Virus record (IMG/VR): IMGVR_UViG_3300027747_000997
Location: 1-53,520 of that record
DNA from: a virus
Strand: one strand, 5' to 3'
DNA length: 53,520 nt
Made by a program: the position numbers and the translations under genes. This document shows, in pieces, positions 27,716 to 36,045 of the stretch. How positions within the stretch are numbered: position 1 is the stretch's first letter; each line of letters begins with the position of its first letter. Below the pieces are notes generated by a model. It was given only the letters and a program-made list of their open reading frames with translations. It made no database searches and was not told where the DNA came from.

Positions 27716-29660
27716 TGTTTTTTGTTATACTGGAAGTTAACTCAGGCTCTGATTGAAACTTATCATCTCCACCTGGAGTAACCTTTTGTTCTTTTTTTTT
27801 AATTGCATCTTTTTTCTTTGCATCAGCCATGGCTTCACGAACAATCTGTAATTGACGAGATTCATATACGAGAGTTTCTAGTTTCTTTGGTGTTGCCTTC
27901 AACGACAATTGTGCAGGTGTTCCAATGTCAGCAGGCATATTAGCCGTAGTTTTAGAAACTTCTTCTTTAGCTAATTTTCTAGTTGCTTTGATAATACCAT
28001 TATATCTTTTTTCAAAATGGTCACCGTATTCTTTTGTTACTCCAGGTTTACCAGATTTAGCCTCAATACCAGCATTAATACCCTTTTTACTTAAATCTCT
28101 GGCTGCAGCAGGAATATAACTTTTTAAAGTATTCTTGCTCAATTCTTCGATTGGTTCTACTTCTTCTTTCATCTCGGAGTACATATAGTCAGCTGCGGTT
28201 TGAATGTAATCAGTAGCAAGAGTAATCTTAGACTGCACCCACTCTGGCATATCTGTATCAGGCTTCAATAATTCTTTAATCATATCAGCACAACGAGTTA
28301 GCGTTGCTAATTGATTCAAAGCCATATCGCCTTCATAGCCATACTCTTGCTCATCTTTGGATTCTTTGATGTGACCATACTTCTTTTTATACCATTCAGG
28401 CATTCCATTCTTTTGACGGAAATATCTAACGGTTGCAGAATCATTGGCTTGGTCACGATATTTGTTTTCTGCGGTTGTGTTATGACTCTTCATTGCTTCA
28501 GCAGCTGCATGAGCATCTTTAGCAATATGAATCAAGGCCTCATTAGATTTTTTATGATACTCATGGCCTTCAAGTGGGTGTCTTTGTGAAGGACGGCCTT
28601 CTTGAACGAATTCTTCTTTAACTGAAGATTTTTGTGGTGTGACTGAGTGGATGTTAATGTTCTTTTTACCACGCTTCTTCAAATCACTTTCTGCATAACG
28701 TCTTGCTGAATCTTTATCCGGTGCGTGTAGTGATAAATTACCAGAAGCAATACCATTTCCACTTGAGGAATCGTGACTATATCGAACACGATGTAAAGTT
28801 CCTTTAGCAGCTTCATCAACAAGTTCTGATTCTTCCGATACAGATTTCCAACCACCACCCATTTCTTTATATTTTTTTGATGCCCAACCATTAGCATAGG
28901 CAGATGGATATACATCAAATTTAGATTTTGCTTGAGCAATTGCTCTTGACCATAACTCAGGGTTAGTTGGTTTATTTTTTTCGTCTAATTGTTTCATATT
29001 TTCATTTACCTTACTTTTAACATTGATTGGTGCGCCTTGTCTTTCGGCATTTGGATCTTGTTGCCTTTTTCTTCTCACAGCAGATGCTCTTTCTTTTTTA
29101 CTTAAAGATGCTCTTTGTGCTTGTGACATACACTTAGGTTTAGGTTCACCAGGTTCTCTTGCACAAGGACCAATTGCTTCACCCTTACTATTAATTCTTT
29201 TCCAATCGCCTTTTGGATCGGTCTTACTAAACCATTTTCGTAAATCTTCTTTGAGTTCTGCTCTTCTCTCAGCATTAGATTTACGATTTGGGCTATCTGG
29301 ATTCTTATAAGGAGTTTTTCTCATTCCTTCTTTGTCGTAATCACCTGATTTCTGTTTTGCGATTGCAGTAGCAGCAGCAATTGCAGCCGCAGCAGATTCA
29401 TTCACAGCACCGTGAATTTTACACATACCACAATCTGGACAAGTCATTTCCATAACCTCATGACTCTCGTTGTGTTTATTTTTGCCAGCACAATGAGCTT
29501 TTTGACTGAATCCTTTAGGATGTGAACAGTTAATTGAACTCTTATATTTCTGACTCCAACTTTCTTTCATGCAAGAGCCAGGAGAGAATGCTTTTTTGCC
29601 TGGCTTTGGTTTATAACCAGGCCAGCATCTTCCCTCTAAGAACTCAGACCACTTTTTCAT
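27711..29660 (-). CDS. Modular virion or prohead protein with targeting-like start
   Basis: 649 residues. It begins MKKWSEFLEGRCWPGYKPKP, a T4-internal-protein-like start followed by a Cys/Lys-rich segment with several Cys pairs (CPDCGMCKIHG). Then come basic low-complexity regions (KERASAVRRKRQQDPNAE), a block LWSRAIAQAKSKFDVYPSAY with NGWASKKYKEMGGGW, and modules joined by acidic linkers such as EEVEPIEE. The block ELSKNTLKSY to ATRKLAKEE is shared with 29660-31114. Likely a scaffold/internal protein cut by the prohead protease; this is inference. Confidence 0.68.
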   Translation of the reverse strand: MKKWSEFLEGRCWPGYKPKPGKKAFSPGSCMKESWSQKYKSSINCSHPKGFSQKAHCAGKNKHNESHEVMEMTCPDCGMCKIHGAVNESAAAAIAAATAIAKQKSGDYDKEGMRKTPYKNPDSPNRKSNAERRAELKEDLRKWFSKTDPKGDWKRINSKGEAIGPCAREPGEPKPKCMSQAQRASLSKKERASAVRRKRQQDPNAERQGAPINVKSKVNENMKQLDEKNKPTNPELWSRAIAQAKSKFDVYPSAYANGWASKKYKEMGGGWKSVSEESELVDEAAKGTLHRVRYSHDSSSGNGIASGNLSLHAPDKDSARRYAESDLKKRGKKNINIHSVTPQKSSVKEEFVQEGRPSQRHPLEGHEYHKKSNEALIHIAKDAHAAAEAMKSHNTTAENKYRDQANDSATVRYFRQKNGMPEWYKKKYGHIKESKDEQEYGYEGDMALNQLATLTRCADMIKELLKPDTDMPEWVQSKITLATDYIQTAADYMYSEMKEEVEPIEELSKNTLKSYIPAAARDLSKKGINAGIEAKSGKPGVTKEYGDHFEKRYNGIIKATRKLAKEEVSKTTANMPADIGTPAQLSLKATPKKLETLVYESRQLQIVREAMADAKKKDAIKKKEQKVTPGGDDKFQSEPELTSSITKNT

Positions 29661-31114
29661 TACTCGCCTTTAGCCTGTTTGGTTGCTGTTGCATACATCA
29701 CAGACTTAGCATCTTTACCGTAACGATCTTTGAAACCAGATAATCCTTTTTTCATTGATTTAACAATTTCTTCTTTCTTATCCGTTTCTGCATCAGTCAA
29801 CTTACGTTCTGTTAAATCAATCTCAGCATACTTAACACCATTCACATCATTGTAGTCAATGAATTCTACGGTTGTGTGAGTTTGTTCTTCAACTTGTTCA
29901 ACACCTTCTTTAGCTAATCTATCAACTGCTTTTTTAACTCCAGCATCTCTATTTTTGAGAGTTACTGATGCCTTTTGGTATGCTTTTTTACCTTCAGCAC
30001 CATCTGGTATGTCATTTGCTTTACGTGCTATCGAATCATACGACTTAAATGCTTTTTTGGCATATGATCCTAGTGTTTTCTTTGACAATTCATCCAACTG
30101 CTCATACTCTTCAGTCTGCATAAATTCTTCAAGTTCTTCTGGTGTGAAATCTTCCAAAGTTAACTCAATTTCTTCATTCTGAACAGCCTGAACAGCAGCC
30201 TTTGCAACTTCTGGTTGCTTCTTTGTACCAGCAGCACGTTGCTTTGCATCATCCAATTGAGCATCAAACTCAGCACTTGTTGGTTCTTCTGCTAATACTC
30301 TAAAAAGACCCTTAACACCACCTTCTGTGTAAGATTCAATCATCTCTGAGAATTTACGGCGGTGTACAACACCCTTACCTGTTTTCTCCATTTCACCTTG
30401 AGTAGTTTTCTTCTTCTCGCCTTTCTTCATATCTTGTGGTGCCTTACCATATTTCTTTTCGTATTCTGGAGTACCTGGAAACATTTCTTCAATTTCTTCT
30501 ACTTCTTCTTTTCTCATTGAAGCCATAGCTCTTTGCGCTAATGATTTAGCACGATCCATTTCTTTACCTTTTTGTACAGGCTTCTTGAAATTGCTTGGGT
30601 CATAATGTGATTTAGGTTTACCATATTCTTTATGGAAATCATTATGACTTAAATCTTTTAAGTCAGCATCTAATTGTGCCATTTTACTTTCATCTAAATC
30701 AACTTCTTCTGGTAATTTACCTTTTGGGCCATGTGTACCTAAAGCCGCTTTGATAGCTGGCTTAAGTTGCTTTGCTCTATCTTCACGGCGTTTTTTGGCA
30801 TAAGCATCAGTTTCTTTACTATTACCTGGAGTATTCATTGCTGGAATATTTTCTAGATTGGTTTGACCCGACCGAGGAAACTTATGAGGCAAGTTCATAC
30901 CTGTGCGGGCAAGCAAGGTATCAGCTTCTTCAACACTTTCAACTTCTTCTTTCTTCATTGAGCGAAGCTTCTTAAAGTCCTGAGCAGTCAATTCATCTTT
31001 TTCTGGTTCATGTACATCTAGTTTTTGTTGATTTGCGGTTAATGCTTTCTCACCCATCATAATGCGAGCAGCAGCTTCAGCAACACTTCTCAGTTTTTTA
31101 TTTTCGAATTCCAT
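29660..31114 (-). CDS. Lys/Glu-rich modular protein, probable prohead core
   Basis: 484 residues, ATG 31114 with AAAAGGAAA upstream. Highly charged and helix-rich. It begins MEFENKKLRSVAEAAARIMM and contains repeated acidic linkers (KKEEVESVEEAD, KEEVEEIEEM, GVEQVEEQ). The segment ELSKKTLGSYAKKAFKSYDS to VDRLAKEG pairs with a module in 27711-29660. Composition is like T4 scaffold/core proteins. No enzymatic motif. Confidence 0.65.
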   Translation of the reverse strand: MEFENKKLRSVAEAAARIMMGEKALTANQQKLDVHEPEKDELTAQDFKKLRSMKKEEVESVEEADTLLARTGMNLPHKFPRSGQTNLENIPAMNTPGNSKETDAYAKKRREDRAKQLKPAIKAALGTHGPKGKLPEEVDLDESKMAQLDADLKDLSHNDFHKEYGKPKSHYDPSNFKKPVQKGKEMDRAKSLAQRAMASMRKEEVEEIEEMFPGTPEYEKKYGKAPQDMKKGEKKKTTQGEMEKTGKGVVHRRKFSEMIESYTEGGVKGLFRVLAEEPTSAEFDAQLDDAKQRAAGTKKQPEVAKAAVQAVQNEEIELTLEDFTPEELEEFMQTEEYEQLDELSKKTLGSYAKKAFKSYDSIARKANDIPDGAEGKKAYQKASVTLKNRDAGVKKAVDRLAKEGVEQVEEQTHTTVEFIDYNDVNGVKYAEIDLTERKLTDAETDKKEEIVKSMKKGLSGFKDRYGKDAKSVMYATATKQAKGE

Positions 31115-31130
31115 GTTTTTTCCTTTTGAA

Positions 31131-31436
31131 TTAACAATTCCATTTTCTTAGTGCTTTATTAATACGGCTATCAGGATCTCTGGCGGTTTCAGCAGATGTG
31201 AGTTTTGATTTCATGCCACCCATTCTGGCACAAAATGATTTGCGGCGATTTGCTGATTTAGAACCTGGTTTCAACTTAGAAGGTTTAGTAGTAACTGCCA
31301 TTGAAAGTTTTGAACCTGGATTATCACGGCGATATGATTCAATACCTTTACGATTCAAACCACCTGCCTCTGATTTACCTTCTTTGCGAGTCCATGCAGG
31401 AGAGGCCTCAGCAATAAAATCTCTTAGTCTTTTCAT
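31131..31436 (-). CDS. Small basic protein with capsid-targeting-like start
   Basis: 101 residues. MKRLRDFIAEAS matches T4 internal-protein starts (MKTYQEFIAEA) at the key FIAEA. The following AWTRKEGKSEAGGLNRKGIE, then RRDNPGSKLSMAV, is a block I recall from aquatic phages (DUF6321-type). The C-terminus is basic (RINKALRKWNC). Likely packaged in the head and possibly delivered with the DNA. Confidence 0.7.
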   Translation of the reverse strand: MKRLRDFIAEASPAWTRKEGKSEAGGLNRKGIESYRRDNPGSKLSMAVTTKPSKLKPGSKSANRRKSFCARMGGMKSKLTSAETARDPDSRINKALRKWNC

Positions 31437-33571
31437 GCTGCGTAATTCCTTTTACGGAAAGAAGTTAGGTTGATACCAACTTTCTTTAGTTCATCTTCTT
31501 TTTGGTCACCAATAGATGCCGTAGTTTCATCACCTTGTATTTCTTTAAATGGTTTCAGTTTGCCATTCTTGTCATAATTATCACCACCACCACGACCAAG
31601 ACTTTCTCCAGATTGTGCCATCGAAAGTCCTGGTTCAATACTCATATCTATAGCTTCGGTAATGGCTTTTTCTTTTTTGGCCCGGATTTGTGCGAGGGTG
31701 ATTTTGGTTTTGGACTTGGAGATTTCTTCGGTGATGGTTTCGCTTGAACCACTGGCTCTTCCACCGGTACTATTGGTATGACGTATACTGGCGCCGACAC
31801 TTCCAAAACGGTCGGTGATTGAACTTCTTTCTTCTTGAATAGACTCATTAGTTTCTTTAGCATTTGGATTTCCTTTGATTTTGATAACATAAACTTTACC
31901 CATTGGATAAACAACACCATCATGTGTATGGGCTTCTTTAGCAGCAGAACGGCGTAAAATGAATGTTCTTACTTTACCGGTTTTATCTTTCAATAGCTGA
32001 CTATAATTTGAGTTAGAATATTCATTTATTTCTTCAAATGATTCATTAAAGAAACTTTCAAATTCTTCGTTAACTTTCTTAGTCACAGGTGCTTGCACTG
32101 GTTGTAGTTTATCATGTACTGAACGGTGTGTAACTTTATTGTCTTTACCGTAGCGACCAAAACCATAATAGTCCAAACCTAGTTTACGAGCTTCTTCTGC
32201 GGCCTTTGAATCTGGATGTGGTGAGGTCTTTGCGTCTTTCTTTGATACGGTAAGACTGTCTTTCTTTTGCAATTCAGCAGAAACCCACTCTCTAGCCTGT
32301 TTGCTTTTTGGTGGTGTACTTACAAACTTTTGTATTTGTTTGTAAAGGTCCAGCATTTCTTTCTTTTTAGCCTTAACAATATCAGGGTGTGCTGAGCGCA
32401 AATCTTCTGAATTATCAAACTCAGTATAATTTTCACCAAATATTTTTGCTAAATCTGGTCTTGCATTTTGCACAGACTGCCATTTCTCTCTTCTAAGGTT
32501 CTCTGGTACTGTACGACCACCACGTTGTCCACGTTCAACATTACGCATGGATGATACATCATCTTTAGTATTAATTAAAACCATTGAAGTATCATAACCT
32601 AATTCTTCTAGGCGACCTTTGATTTTCTTAATTTTCTCTGGATCATCACCAGTACCATTGATGATAACACCATTACGACCATGCAAAGCAAGACGCTCTC
32701 TCAATTCGGTTATACTCTTTGCTCTACCACGAGTAATATCACGTTCAGTTTTTTCAGAATCAGGCATGGTTTTATTCAGACCCTGCTTGTCCATAAGATA
32801 TTCAAGTGCTTTATCTGAATTGATTTCTGTTAGACCATGACCTGAAAGTGTGTTATCAAGAATATAATCTTTACCTGAACCTGGACCACCCGCTAAGAAT
32901 ACAGCCTTAAAGATGGCCTTATCATGTACACCTTCAACCAACAATTCTTCAAATGATGCATCAACATCTTCTTTAACACCCATGTGGTGACGTACATCAT
33001 TGTACAATTCTTTTGCATGGTGTTCTGGTACATGACTAGGAACACCCTTCTTGAATTCATTGAAGTTACCACTAGAAGCGTGTGCTCGCATTTTCGAAGC
33101 AGACATACCTTCTGCACCTTCGGCATCAGGGTCTCTCTCACCTGCGGAGTGTACTTTTATGTGTTTAAAATTAAACAATGCACCTTCGTGGGTGCCATTG
33201 TATTTGTGTAACAACTTGTGATATTCTCCAGTGCGGTCTGAACCAGCAACCATGTGTAGGTGTGTCACACCTTGTTTGTGGAGTTTTGCAGCTTGTGTTA
33301 GGAAGTTTGGATGTTCTTTGTTCGATACTGTAATATTAGTTTTCGGAAAGAATCTTTTGGCGTGTTTGAATTTTGTTTCTGATGATAGAGGATTCTTCGT
33401 CTTATCCTGCGAATGCGATAAGACTACATGATGTGAAGCATTATGCTCTTTGGCAATTTCTTTTACTTTATCAACCAGTTTACCGTGACCGATTGTTGGA
33501 GGATTCATACGACCAAAGGCCAATACAGCGTGATTGTCCTTTGATTCTCTAATAAATTCTTTAAACTTCAT
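31433..33571 (-). CDS. Fused nucleotidyltransferase and P-loop kinase, virion-associated
   Basis: 712 residues. Residues 1-9 (MKFKEFIRE) resemble a capsid-targeting peptide. Residues 15-165 are a cytidylyltransferase-like domain: GRMNPPTIGHGK carries the HxGH-type motif (TIGHG, 26-30) and SASKMRAHA (157-165) is the second nucleotide-binding motif. A P-loop (GGPGSGK, 228-234) starts a kinase-like domain running to about 430. The rest is low-complexity with short modules (DYYGFGRYGK; EPGLSMAQSGESLGRGG). A late promoter lies 35 bp upstream. Substrate unknown. Confidence 0.78.
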   Translation of the reverse strand: MKFKEFIRESKDNHAVLAFGRMNPPTIGHGKLVDKVKEIAKEHNASHHVVLSHSQDKTKNPLSSETKFKHAKRFFPKTNITVSNKEHPNFLTQAAKLHKQGVTHLHMVAGSDRTGEYHKLLHKYNGTHEGALFNFKHIKVHSAGERDPDAEGAEGMSASKMRAHASSGNFNEFKKGVPSHVPEHHAKELYNDVRHHMGVKEDVDASFEELLVEGVHDKAIFKAVFLAGGPGSGKDYILDNTLSGHGLTEINSDKALEYLMDKQGLNKTMPDSEKTERDITRGRAKSITELRERLALHGRNGVIINGTGDDPEKIKKIKGRLEELGYDTSMVLINTKDDVSSMRNVERGQRGGRTVPENLRREKWQSVQNARPDLAKIFGENYTEFDNSEDLRSAHPDIVKAKKKEMLDLYKQIQKFVSTPPKSKQAREWVSAELQKKDSLTVSKKDAKTSPHPDSKAAEEARKLGLDYYGFGRYGKDNKVTHRSVHDKLQPVQAPVTKKVNEEFESFFNESFEEINEYSNSNYSQLLKDKTGKVRTFILRRSAAKEAHTHDGVVYPMGKVYVIKIKGNPNAKETNESIQEERSSITDRFGSVGASIRHTNSTGGRASGSSETITEEISKSKTKITLAQIRAKKEKAITEAIDMSIEPGLSMAQSGESLGRGGGDNYDKNGKLKPFKEIQGDETTASIGDQKEDELKKVGINLTSFRKRNYAA

Positions 33572-33605
33572 TTTATCCGCCTCTATAGCGTTATTGTTTA
33601 TGATC

Positions 33606-33613
33606 TATTTATA
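33606..33613 (-). promoter_or_regulatory. T4-type late promoter
   Basis: Minus-strand TATAAATA, exact consensus, giving a leader of about 29 nt before ATG 33571. Drives the fused transferase-kinase gene and those below. Confidence 0.75.
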
Positions 33614-33618
33614 CAATT

Positions 33619-34398
33619 TTAAATTCTATAAACCTCAGCAGAAGTCTTAGAATTAGACCTTTTTTTAATCAAATCCAAAACAACCGGGTCATTCATTTGG
33701 TCACCATAAGGTGCAAAGAATGCTCTATCGTGCTGTTCTGAATTGACTCTAGGCTCACATAGGTAGTATATCGCCAGACTCTTACGATACACATTTTTTG
33801 GACAATCAATAGCCTCTGGCAATCCATGCCATGAGTTTTGTGTGGTATCAAACAACACAGCACGATTGAATTTATTATGGACTTTGGTTACACATTCTTT
33901 TGGCAAATTGGTATCAGGGTCATGTGACCAAAATTCAAGTCCACCACCCCATTCTTCTTTCCAATTCGGTGTCAAGTAAATAATAACATTGATTCTTCTT
34001 TCCATTCCTAATTTAGGATGTATAGAATAATCCTTGTGCATATTCAATTTACCACCACGTTGATGCATATGCCAACCACCACCATGCATACCATAATCAG
34101 CCACCAGATCATTAATACCCGTAAGTAACCTAATCTTGTGTACATATTCTGGTGTGTTCATTAAAGAAAATGCCTGATATGTGGTCTTTGGAAACAAATC
34201 CCAATTTGGTGTCAGTTTCTTATCTTCAATAGCATTCTTATACACAGACCAAATTTTTGGGTCATTGTAATCTGGAAATTCATCAGATAACTTTAGTGCT
34301 GTTTCTTCATCAAAGAAATTGTCAATTATCACATAATTAAATGGTTTAGCAGTTTTAAATTCATTGTGAAATTTTAAGTAATCAAAGTAATTAATCAT
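33619..34398 (-). CDS. 2OG-Fe(II) oxygenase
   Basis: 259 residues. MHKDYSIHP supplies His121 and Asp123 of the HxD motif, SWHGLPE the distal His191, and YRKSLAIYYL the 2OG-binding Arg205. The fold resembles prolyl-4-hydroxylase-type oxygenases. It is the last gene of the sugar cluster, so it may hydroxylate the sugar, but protein substrates are equally possible. Start overlaps the previous gene by 4 bp. Confidence 0.88.
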   Translation of the reverse strand: MINYFDYLKFHNEFKTAKPFNYVIIDNFFDEETALKLSDEFPDYNDPKIWSVYKNAIEDKKLTPNWDLFPKTTYQAFSLMNTPEYVHKIRLLTGINDLVADYGMHGGGWHMHQRGGKLNMHKDYSIHPKLGMERRINVIIYLTPNWKEEWGGGLEFWSHDPDTNLPKECVTKVHNKFNRAVLFDTTQNSWHGLPEAIDCPKNVYRKSLAIYYLCEPRVNSEQHDRAFFAPYGDQMNDPVVLDLIKKRSNSKTSAEVYRI

Positions 34399-35045
34399 AA
34401 AGGGTATTTTTTGACAGTTATATTTTTATGTAATATGTTATGTAAGGAGAATAACCTTTCTACCACAAATGGAAAGTTTGGCACAAAATGGCCATTATAT
34501 TCTTTACCTTTCACATATATGTATTCGTTCAGAACCGGATCTTCTGCACATATCTTTAAACATTTATCAATAAAATTCATATAATTTGTCCAAAATTTAG
34601 AATTACCTACAAAATAATTACAAGTTGCAAACTCTTCGGCTGTGTACCTGTATTCTCCTACTCTAGTTTCAATACCAAGTTTTGGAAATAATCTGTTACA
34701 GAAATCTATCATTCCAGGACACCACACATCTCCTTGTGTCCAAATATTTGCATATTGATGTGGTAACTCTGGAAATGGGTCAATGTGATATACATCAAAT
34801 CCAGGATTCTCTAGCATCCAATTCTTAAACACCTGTGCAGGTACTCTTGTTTTGTCAAACCATAACCAAGACATAAGACCCCAATAAGCATCAGAGTCTT
34901 TGTGTTTCTCCAATAGTTTTTGCCACATTGGATATTCTCTCAAATGTGGCTGTGCGTTGATTGTATTGTCGTATGTTATGAATGCAGGATCTAAATGTGG
35001 TATTTGTTCCTGTCTATAGTATGCCTGATATATCTCTAGTTTCAT
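34395..35045 (-). CDS. Glycosyltransferase-like protein
   Basis: 216 residues. MKLEIYQAYYRQEQIPHLDP, then DAYWGLMSWLWFDKTRVPAQ and FDVYHIDPFPELPHQYAN. I recall similar proteins in sugar clusters of phages and bacteria; the acidic, aromatic pattern fits a GT-A-like fold but no clear DxD is seen. Function by context. Confidence 0.6.
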   Translation of the reverse strand: MKLEIYQAYYRQEQIPHLDPAFITYDNTINAQPHLREYPMWQKLLEKHKDSDAYWGLMSWLWFDKTRVPAQVFKNWMLENPGFDVYHIDPFPELPHQYANIWTQGDVWCPGMIDFCNRLFPKLGIETRVGEYRYTAEEFATCNYFVGNSKFWTNYMNFIDKCLKICAEDPVLNEYIYVKGKEYNGHFVPNFPFVVERLFSLHNILHKNITVKKYPL

Positions 35046-35863
35046 TTTACCATATCTTCAACTATTTGTCTGATATCATACTTAGGAATGTAACCTAATG
35101 ACTTTAACTTATCGTTTTTCATCCACATTGACTTGACCTGCACCTTCTGATGGAACATAGGGATTTCGATTGGAACTAACTTCCCATCACCACCGATCAG
35201 GTCTTTTGCATACCCAATAATATCTTTGAAAAAGATTCTCTTGCCGTTGCCTATATTGTAGATAGTATCAGTCTCACCCATTTCAATTACCAAATTGATA
35301 GCAGCTGCAACATCTTCCACATGGATGTAATCACGATAAAGGTTACCGCCATCATATACATTCACATCACGACCAGCTTTCAATTCATTAATCATATGTT
35401 GTAGGGCATTCTTCTGTGGTGATGCCTTCTTGTCTCCTTGACCCGCTACATTAGCTAATCTAAGAATTCTATATTTAATATTGAATGTTTCACAATAAGA
35501 AATTAATAATTGTTCAGCACACCGTTTGGTGATAGAATAGAAACCTGTTGGGTTACAGTATGATGTTTCTTTTGCAGGCATCTCAGTATCACCATAGACA
35601 AACCATGAGCTGATGAAGTTGAAGATAATACCTGTATCTTTACATTGCTCAAGTACCCTTATCATAGTAGTTAGATTTGTATCAATATCAACATAAGGGT
35701 CAACCTTAACATTATAATTGGTTACAGTTGAAATGAAATACACAATTTCAGTTGCATCTAAGGACACTCTGTAATCGTTTCGGCCATTTACAATCATATC
35801 ATGTTTTGTTTTAACATACTCAGACCCAACAAACCCTTTACCACCAAATACTTGTATTGTCAT
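35042..35863 (-). CDS. NAD-dependent epimerase/dehydratase
   Basis: 273 residues, extended SDR family. The N-terminal GGKGFVGSE is a Rossmann loop, and the catalytic YxxxK appears as YSITK (about residues 129-133). NVYDGGNLYRDYIHVEDVAA is the common substrate-domain block. It probably epimerises or reduces an NDP-sugar. Confidence 0.85.
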   Translation of the reverse strand: MTIQVFGGKGFVGSEYVKTKHDMIVNGRNDYRVSLDATEIVYFISTVTNYNVKVDPYVDIDTNLTTMIRVLEQCKDTGIIFNFISSWFVYGDTEMPAKETSYCNPTGFYSITKRCAEQLLISYCETFNIKYRILRLANVAGQGDKKASPQKNALQHMINELKAGRDVNVYDGGNLYRDYIHVEDVAAAINLVIEMGETDTIYNIGNGKRIFFKDIIGYAKDLIGGDGKLVPIEIPMFHQKVQVKSMWMKNDKLKSLGYIPKYDIRQIVEDMVK

Positions 35864-36045
35864 AATGCAGCTTTTAATTTTTCAATTTCTGAACTTGACA
35901 TATAAATTTTATTAGTATAAGTTTGAACCTTATCGTCCTTTTTCACCTCACGGCGAAATACCAATTCATATGTATCTGGTATATTAGTTAATTTGTTTTT
36001 TTCCAAAATTAACTTATAATCATTTCTTTCTATAATTACGGACAT
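35860..36045 (-). CDS. 61-residue hypothetical protein
   Basis: ATG 36045 with GAGGT upstream, inside the sugar cluster and overlapping both neighbours. MSVIIERNDYKLILEKNKLT, then basic strands. No recognised domain. Confidence 0.6.
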   Translation of the reverse strand: MSVIIERNDYKLILEKNKLTNIPDTYELVFRREVKKDDKVQTYTNKIYMSSSEIEKLKAAL

